Source of the DNA: Acetobacteraceae bacterium
GTDB taxonomy: Bacteria > Pseudomonadota > Alphaproteobacteria > Acetobacterales > Acetobacteraceae
Assembly (NCBI GenBank): GCA_947462945.1
Contig: CANHTE010000125.1
Span: 1-5,621, forward strand
DNA length: 5,621 nucleotides
Direction: 5' to 3'
Shown piece after piece: positions 1 to 5,621 of this stretch. The position numbers were made by a program, and so were the translations under genes. The first letter of the stretch is position 1. Each line of letters opens with the position of its first letter. A model generated the notes under the pieces. That model made no database searches. It was not told where the DNA came from and was given only the letters and a program-made list of their open reading frames with translations.

Positions 1-251
1 CGGCGGATGGCTATAGCCAGGGGCTCTGCGTCGCCGCGCGCGGCGGCCCCGGTCAACCGCTCGATCTCGGCCACTTCGATAGGTTGGCGCAGATCATGCA
101 GAAGAGGAACGACATCCTGCCCCAGGGCCAGGGCGATCTGCTGAGAGATTGCCCCCAGCCTGCGGCCAAAAATAACTTTCGCGGCGGGGCGTTCCATCTG
201 GCGGATCCGGGGCTGGGGGGCCGCTTGCCTGGCCGAGCTTTGTAACATCAT
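1..251 (-). CDS. N-terminal part of a putative PpaA/AerR-like (B12-binding type) photosynthesis regulator, cut by the window edge
   Basis: The minus strand is open from an ATG at 251 down to position 1 (83 codons) with no stop, so the gene is partial and its C-terminus lies outside. The visible protein has a basic, Ala/Gln/Pro-rich start (residues 1-25), then a helical stretch with VIFGRRLGAISQQIALALGQ, then DVVPLLHDLRQPIEVAEIE and a GAAARGDAEPLAIAIR segment. This 'VxPLL...I...EVxxLxxxxxxGD' pattern resembles the helical domain that precedes the B12-binding fold in PpaA/AerR-type regulators. Such regulators are known beside bchF and ppsR/crtJ in purple bacteria, where they modulate the repressor PpsR/CrtJ. 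The start at 251 is preferred because GAGGAAG (263-257) sits 5 nt upstream; an in-frame ATG at 287 overlaps the likely -10 box. No cobalamin-binding motif is visible in this fragment, so the functional name is inference from weak similarity plus context. Another divergent regulator is possible. Confidence 0.5.
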   Translation of the reverse strand, partial: MMLQSSARQAAPQPRIRQMERPAAKVIFGRRLGAISQQIALALGQDVVPLLHDLRQPIEVAEIERLTGAAARGDAEPLAIAIR

Positions 252-256
252 GGCGG

Positions 257-263
257 CTTCCTC
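257..263 (-). promoter_or_regulatory. Ribosome binding site of the minus-strand partial gene
   Basis: GAGGAAG on the minus strand lies 5 nt before the ATG at 251-249. It is the best Shine-Dalgarno match in the intergenic region. It decides between that start and the in-frame ATG at 287-285, which would fall inside the candidate -10 element. Confidence 0.6.
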
Positions 264-282
264 AAGAACCCTCTGGAGCCCG

Positions 283-312
283 ATCATTCCCCGCCCTGGC
301 GATGATTGTCAA
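283..312 (-). promoter_or_regulatory. Candidate sigma-70 type promoter of the minus-strand regulator gene
   Basis: On the minus strand a perfect -35 hexamer TTGACA (312-307) is followed after 18 nt by AATGAT (288-283), which matches four of six -10 consensus positions. Transcription would begin near 276, leaving a leader of about 25 nt that contains the GAGGAAG ribosome binding site. The -35 box is also the left arm of the 34-bp dyad at 307-340, so a repressor bound there should block this promoter. Seen by eye only. Confidence 0.45.
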
Positions 313-340
313 TTGATCTTTACGTCAATCTTGCTTGACA
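307..340. promoter_or_regulatory. Candidate PpsR/CrtJ-like operator: 34-bp dyad shared by two divergent promoters
   Basis: The outer arms TGTCAA (307-312) and TTGACA (335-340) are perfect inverted repeats, and the centre ACGT (322-325) is itself palindromic about the same axis (323.5). Read as PpsR/CrtJ sites (family consensus TGT-N12-ACA), the element contains TGT-N12-ACG at 307-324 and CGT-N12-ACA at 323-340. Each has one mismatch, at the inner end, and they overlap by two bases. PpsR/CrtJ is the known aerobic repressor of bch genes and often binds paired sites over -35 regions. Here both arms are -35 hexamers facing outward. Binding by PpsR is inferred from motif and context; no ppsR gene is in the window. 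Confidence 0.5.
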
Positions 341-364
341 CCCGGACCCCCTCCCTCCTAGCCT
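335..364 (+). promoter_or_regulatory. Candidate promoter of the bchFNBH operon
   Basis: A perfect TTGACA -35 hexamer (335-340) is followed by an 18-nt, C-rich spacer and a poor -10 box, TAGCCT (359-364), which keeps T1, A2 and T6 of the consensus. Transcription would start around 371. A strong -35 with a weak -10 would fit a promoter that depends on an activator or is held down by a repressor, as expected for bch genes, but this is inference. The heptamer TGACACC occurs both across the -35 end (336-342) and at 364-370. Confidence 0.4.
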
Positions 365-384
365 GACACCATCCAAAGGGGTCA
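364..384. repeat. Imperfect inverted repeat near the predicted bchF transcription start
   Basis: TGACACC (364-370) and GGGGTCA (378-384) form arms with six of seven positions complementary (one A/G mismatch), separated by 7 nt (ATCCAAA). It could be an operator half-site pair at the transcription start. It could also be a short stem-loop at the 5' end of the message. Its function is unknown. It is not a terminator, because no T-run follows. Confidence 0.35.
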
Positions 385-458
385 CGAAGCGGCCGACATA
401 AACGGGGATGGAACAATGCCCTCCCGTTTTCCCTGTCAGCTTTCGCGGCCGCCACAGC

Positions 459-465
459 GGAGGGG
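459..465 (+). promoter_or_regulatory. Candidate ribosome binding site for bchF (start at 476)
   Basis: GGAGGGG lies 10 nt before ATG 476, and its GGAGG core is 12 nt away, which is longer than ideal. The competing upstream ATG at 416 has GGGGA (404-408) at a better 7-nt spacing but a weaker anti-Shine-Dalgarno match. A small hairpin, CCGC (449-452) with GCGG (457-460) around a CACA loop, overlaps the first bases of the site. Confidence 0.35.
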
Positions 466-475
466 TAGTCGAGAG

Positions 476-2352
<1,877 letters not shown>

Positions 2353-2356
2353 CGCC

Positions 2357-3922
2357 ATGCAGCTCACCCTCTGGACCTATGAAGGCCCGCCGCATGTGGG
2401 TGCCATGCGAATCGCAGCCGCCATGGAAGGCCTGCACTACGTGCTGCATGCCCCGCAGGGCGACACCTATGCCGACCTGCTTTTCACCATGATCGAGCGC
2501 CGCAATTCCCGCCCGCCCGTCACCTACACGACCTTCCAGGCGCGCGATTTGGGCGGCGATACGGCAGAATTGTTCAAGACCTCCCTGCGGGACGCCTATG
2601 AGCGCTTCCAGCCCGAGGCGATGCTGGTCGGTGCCTCCTGCACGGCCGAATTGATCCAGGATGATCCGGGCGGCCTGGCCGCCACATCGGGCCTGCCGAT
2701 TCCCATCATCGCGGTGGAGTTGCCAGCCTATCAGAAGAAGGAAAACTGGGGCGCGGCCGAGACGCTGTACCAGTTGATCCGTCGCTTCGCGGTGAAGCTG
2801 GAGCGCGCGCCGGGCAGCCCGCCCCGCTGCAACATCCTGGGCCCGACGGCGCTGGGCTTCCGGCACCGTGATGACATCAAGGAAGTGCGCGCATTGCTGG
2901 CGCGAATCGGCGTGGCGGTGAATGTGATGGCGCCCCTGGGGGCCCGCCCCTCCGATCTCGCGCGGTTGGGCGACGCCGATTTCAACGTGGTGCTTTATCC
3001 CGAAATCGCCGGCCAGGCGGCCGCCTGGATGCAGCGCAATCTGGGCCAGCCGCAGACGCGCTGCGTGCCCATCGGCGTCGGCGCCACGCGGGATTTCATC
3101 GCCGAGGTGGCAGGGCTGGCCGGCCTGGACGCCAGCGCCTTGCTGGCCGAGGAGACGTCACGCCTGCCTTGGTATTCGCGCAGCGTGGACAGCACCTATC
3201 TGACCGGCAAGCGCGTCTTCATCTTTGGCGATGCGACCCATGCCGTCGCCGCCGCCCGGGTGGCGAGTGAGGAGCTGGGCTTCCAGGTGGTGGGCCTGGG
3301 CACCTACTCGCGCGAACAGGCACGGGATGTGCGGGAAGCCGCGAAGGCCCACGGGCTGGAGGCGCTGATCAGCGACGATTATCTGGAAGTGGAGGCCGCC
3401 ATCGCCGCCGCGCAGCCGGAACTGGTGCTCGGCACGCAAATGGAGCGCCATGTCGCCAAGCGCCTGGGCGTGCCCTGCGCGGTGATCTCGGCCCCCGTGC
3501 ATGTGCAGGATTTCCCGGCGCGCAACTCGCCTCAGATGGGGTTCGAGGGCGCCAATGTCCTCTTCGACACCTGGGTCCATCCGCTGATGATGGGCCTGGA
3601 GGAGCATCTCATTGGGATGTTCCGCGAGGATTTCGAATTCCACCCTGAGGCTGCTCCCTCGCATCTCGGCCATGCCGCGACCGCGATACCCGAAAGGGTT
3701 CCCGAGCCTGCCCCGGCAGAGCTTTCCTCCGTGCCAAGCCTTGTTGTGGAGCTCCCGGCCCAGATGGTCTGGAGCGCTGACGGTGAGAAGGAATTGAAAA
3801 AAATTCCCTTCTTTGTCCGCGGCAAGGCGAAGCGAAATACGGAGCGTTTTGCTGAGATGAACGGCATCCGTACCATCACGGTAGAGACCTTGTATGACGC
3901 AAAAGCACACTTCTCCCGCTAA
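2357..3922 (+). CDS. bchB: Light-independent protochlorophyllide reductase (DPOR) subunit B
   Basis: BchB is the second catalytic subunit of DPOR; with BchN it binds a [4Fe-4S] cluster and protochlorophyllide. The 521-aa length is normal. Residues 1 to about 425 are the nitrogenase-like domain, starting [20 protein letters not shown]. Asp36 ([10 protein letters not shown]) is in the position of the unusual aspartate cluster ligand. [15 protein letters not shown] (92-106) is conserved. Asp278 in [15 protein letters not shown] probably corresponds to the catalytic aspartate (Asp274 in R. capsulatus), an assignment made by motif and not by alignment. Residues about 428-470 are a Pro/Ala/Glu-rich linker. 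Residues about 472-518 form the small C-terminal protochlorophyllide reductase domain with [15 protein letters not shown]. The gene follows bchN by 4 nt with only a weak ribosome binding site (CGGAC, about 2344). It overlaps bchH by 29 nt, so all three are co-expressed. Confidence 0.97.
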   Translation: MQLTLWTYEGPPHVGAMRIAAAMEGLHYVLHAPQGDTYADLLFTMIERRNSRPPVTYTTFQARDLGGDTAELFKTSLRDAYERFQPEAMLVGASCTAELIQDDPGGLAATSGLPIPIIAVELPAYQKKENWGAAETLYQLIRRFAVKLERAPGSPPRCNILGPTALGFRHRDDIKEVRALLARIGVAVNVMAPLGARPSDLARLGDADFNVVLYPEIAGQAAAWMQRNLGQPQTRCVPIGVGATRDFIAEVAGLAGLDASALLAEETSRLPWYSRSVDSTYLTGKRVFIFGDATHAVAAARVASEELGFQVVGLGTYSREQARDVREAAKAHGLEALISDDYLEVEAAIAAAQPELVLGTQMERHVAKRLGVPCAVISAPVHVQDFPARNSPQMGFEGANVLFDTWVHPLMMGLEEHLIGMFREDFEFHPEAAPSHLGHAATAIPERVPEPAPAELSSVPSLVVELPAQMVWSADGEKELKKIPFFVRGKAKRNTERFAEMNGIRTITVETLYDAKAHFSR

Positions 3923-5621
3923 GGGGGGGCAGCCCCTCAACTTCGTCATCGTGACCATGGATGGTCACTTTGGCGCGGCGGTGGAACGCGCTCAGGCCGA
4001 ATTGGCCGCTGAGATGCCTGGCCTGCGCCTGGTGGTTCACTCGGCCGATGAATGGGCGAGTGATCCGCATGCGCTGGCCGCCTGCCACGCCGATATCGCG
4101 AAGGCGGATATCATCCTCTCGGCCATGCTGTTCCTGGATGATCATGTGCGCATGGTGATGCCGGCCCTGCAGGCCCGCCGGCCGCATTGCACGGCGATGG
4201 TGGGCATGATGTCGGCGGGCGAGGTGGTGAAGCTCACGCGCCTCAAGAAGTTCGACATGTCGGCCGAGGCGACGGGCATTTTGGGGATGCTGAAGCGGCT
4301 GCGTGGCTCCAAGGGCCCGCGCTCCTCCGGCAAGGGCCAGATGAAGATGCTGAAGGAGCTGCCCAAGTTCCTGCGCTTCATCCCCGGCGTCGCGCAGGAT
4401 GTGCGCGCCTATATGCTGTGCCTGCAATATTGGCTGGCAGGGTCATCTGAAAACCTGGCCAACCTCGTGCGCCTGCTGGCCAAGCGCTATGCCGATGCGC
4501 CGGTCTCGCAGCCTTCGGCGCCCATCGAATACCCGGAGGTGGGGCTGTACCACCCACGTATTCCGGGCCTTTTCGCCGATGATGTGACGGCGCTGCCCCG
4601 CACGCAGGGCCAGGGCCGGGTGGGGCTCTTGCTGCTGCGCTCCTATGTGCTGGCCGGCAATGCGGGTCACTATAACGGGGTGATCGCCGAGTTTGAGAAG
4701 CGCGGCATGCAGGTCGTGCCGGCCTTCGCCTCTGGCCTGGATCAGCGCCCGGCGGTGGAGCGCTTCTTCATGCAGGACGGAAAGTCCACCGTGGATGCGG
4801 TGGTCTCGCTCACTGGTTTCTCGCTGGTGGGCGGCCCGGCCTATAATGACGCCCGCGCGGCCGAGGAAACCCTGGCGGCGCTGGATGTGCCCTATATCGG
4901 CGCGCACCCTCTCGAATTTCAGCCGATTTTCCAATGGCGCAAGGATGCCCGCGGGCTGACGCCGGTGGAGGCCACCATGATGGTGGCCCTGCCGGAACTC
5001 GATGGCGCCATCATGCCGATGACCTTCGGCGGCCGCTGCGGCGCCACCACGCCCGAGGATCGTTGCCCGGGCTGTGATGGCGTCTCCTGCGGGCGGGACA
5101 TGGTCGCGCATCATGAGCGCGCCGGCACGCTGGCCCAGCGCGTGGGCAAGATCATCGCGCTGCGCCGCAAGGAGCGGGCCGAGCGCCGCGTCGGCATCGT
5201 CATCTTCAACTTCCCGCCCAATGCCGGGAATACCGGAACCGCCGCCTATCTTTCGGTGTTCGAGAGCCTGCACGCCACCATGCTCGGCATGAAGGCCGAG
5301 GGCTATGCGGTGGATGTGCCCGAGAGCGTGGACGCGCTGCGTGAGGCGATCATCAACGGCAATCGTGAGCGTTATGGCTCGCTCGCCAATGTGGGTGCGC
5401 GCGTCAGCACGGATGAGCATGTGCGCAAGCAGCGCTGGCTCGGCGAGATCGAAAAGCAATGGGGCCCGGCCCCCGGCCGCCAGCAAAGCGATGGCGCCAG
5501 CATCCACATCCTGGGTGAGCGCTTCGGCAATGTCTTCGTCGGCGTCCAGCCCGGCTTTGGCTATGAGGGTGACCCGATGCGGCTGCTGTTCGAGCAGGGG
5601 TTTGCTCCGACGCACGCCTTC
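3894..5621 (+). CDS. bchH: Magnesium chelatase large subunit BchH (N-terminal 576 residues, cut by the window edge)
   Basis: BchH binds protoporphyrin IX and carries out Mg2+ insertion together with the ATPase BchI and BchD, the first committed step of bacteriochlorophyll synthesis. The frame stays open from ATG 3894 to 5621; full-length members are about 1200 aa, so roughly half is present. Residues about 16-180 are the N-terminal chelatase domain ([19 protein letters not shown]). The CobN/Mg-chelatase region follows, with [60 protein letters not shown] and [17 protein letters not shown]. The start at 3894 gives [20 protein letters not shown], matching the usual family N-terminus; it lies inside bchB (29-nt overlap) with a weak GAG at 3884. 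ATG 3957 would cut off the conserved FVIVT strand. Residues 382-399 hold four cysteines (C-X8-C-X2-C-X4-C), a variant of the cluster seen in other purple bacterial BchH. A G7 run at 3923-3929 lies early in the frame. Confidence 0.96.
   Translation, partial: MTQKHTSPAKGGQPLNFVIVTMDGHFGAAVERAQAELAAEMPGLRLVVHSADEWASDPHALAACHADIAKADIILSAMLFLDDHVRMVMPALQARRPHCTAMVGMMSAGEVVKLTRLKKFDMSAEATGILGMLKRLRGSKGPRSSGKGQMKMLKELPKFLRFIPGVAQDVRAYMLCLQYWLAGSSENLANLVRLLAKRYADAPVSQPSAPIEYPEVGLYHPRIPGLFADDVTALPRTQGQGRVGLLLLRSYVLAGNAGHYNGVIAEFEKRGMQVVPAFASGLDQRPAVERFFMQDGKSTVDAVVSLTGFSLVGGPAYNDARAAEETLAALDVPYIGAHPLEFQPIFQWRKDARGLTPVEATMMVALPELDGAIMPMTFGGRCGATTPEDRCPGCDGVSCGRDMVAHHERAGTLAQRVGKIIALRRKERAERRVGIVIFNFPPNAGNTGTAAYLSVFESLHATMLGMKAEGYAVDVPESVDALREAIINGNRERYGSLANVGARVSTDEHVRKQRWLGEIEKQWGPAPGRQQSDGASIHILGERFGNVFVGVQPGFGYEGDPMRLLFEQGFAPTHAF

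Larger units (their letters stand above)
252..475. other. Divergent intergenic region between the putative regulator and bchF
   Basis: This 224-nt stretch holds no convincing gene. It contains the two outward promoters, the 34-bp dyad (307-340), the second dyad (364-384) and an untranslated leader of about 105 nt for bchF if translation starts at 476. The 299-335 part is clearly more A/T-rich than its surroundings, as usual for a promoter core in a GC-rich genome. A 29-codon open frame from ATG 408 to TAG 495-497 overlaps the bchF start. It has only GGGG directly against its ATG, so a leader peptide is not supported. Confidence 0.6.

Noticed and set aside
313..328. Possible FNR/FnrL box beginning TTGAT upstream of bchF
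   Set aside because: The consensus TTGAT-N4-ATCAA needs a right half at 322-326, but the bases there are ACGTC. A TCAA half occurs two bases too far away, so the spacing is wrong.
3797..3803. A7 tract near the end of bchB as a programmed frameshift site
   Set aside because: It encodes the Lys-Lys of the conserved [13 protein letters not shown] motif in frame, and a -1 shift would end after about 20 codons within the C-terminal domain. Local A-richness is explained by the lysine codons.
4443..5615. 390-codon open frame on the minus strand opposite bchH
   Set aside because: It is a low-complexity His/Arg/Ala/Gly-rich shadow of the bchH coding strand, with no family signature or ribosome binding site.

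Overview
The window is GC-rich (roughly two thirds G+C by eye). It holds one end of a photosynthesis gene cluster from a purple, bacteriochlorophyll a-making bacterium. The gene order bchF-bchN-bchB-bchH on the plus strand is the classic order in alphaproteobacterial clusters, where bchL and bchM usually follow. GC content, protein style and the ATGA-type overlaps suggest an alphaproteobacterium. An Acetobacteraceae/Rhodospirillales aerobic phototroph is my guess, but the sequence here does not settle the family.

Layout: (1) Positions 1-251, minus strand, are the 5' part of a gene that leaves the window. Its N-terminal region resembles the helical part of B12-binding regulators of the PpaA/AerR type, which is a tentative call. 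(2) Positions 252-475 are a divergent control region. It has two outward-facing TTGACA -35 boxes that are the exact outer arms of a 34-bp dyad (307-340). Two abutting near-matches to the PpsR/CrtJ motif TGT-N12-ACA lie inside that dyad, and a second dyad (364-384) sits near the expected bchF transcription start. (3) bchF (about 476-1027) encodes the vinyl hydratase; its start is uncertain. (4) bchN (1024-2352) and (5) bchB (2357-3922) encode the two catalytic subunits of dark-operative protochlorophyllide reductase (DPOR). All four [4Fe-4S] ligands (three Cys in BchN, one Asp in BchB) are present. (6) bchH (3894 to the window end) is the first 576 codons of the large magnesium chelatase subunit.

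The four plus-strand genes are tightly packed: a 4-nt overlap, a 4-nt gap, then a 29-nt overlap. They are almost certainly one translationally coupled operon. Together they cover magnesium insertion into protoporphyrin IX (BchH), reduction of ring D of protochlorophyllide (BchN/BchB, needing BchL from outside the window) and hydration of the 3-vinyl group (BchF).

Nothing here points to a new kind of system. The points most worth a second look are the symmetric divergent promoter/operator, the identity of the divergent regulator, the altered cysteine cluster in BchH, and the uncertain N-terminus of BchF. I saw no RNA genes, insertion sequences, CRISPR arrays or terminators.
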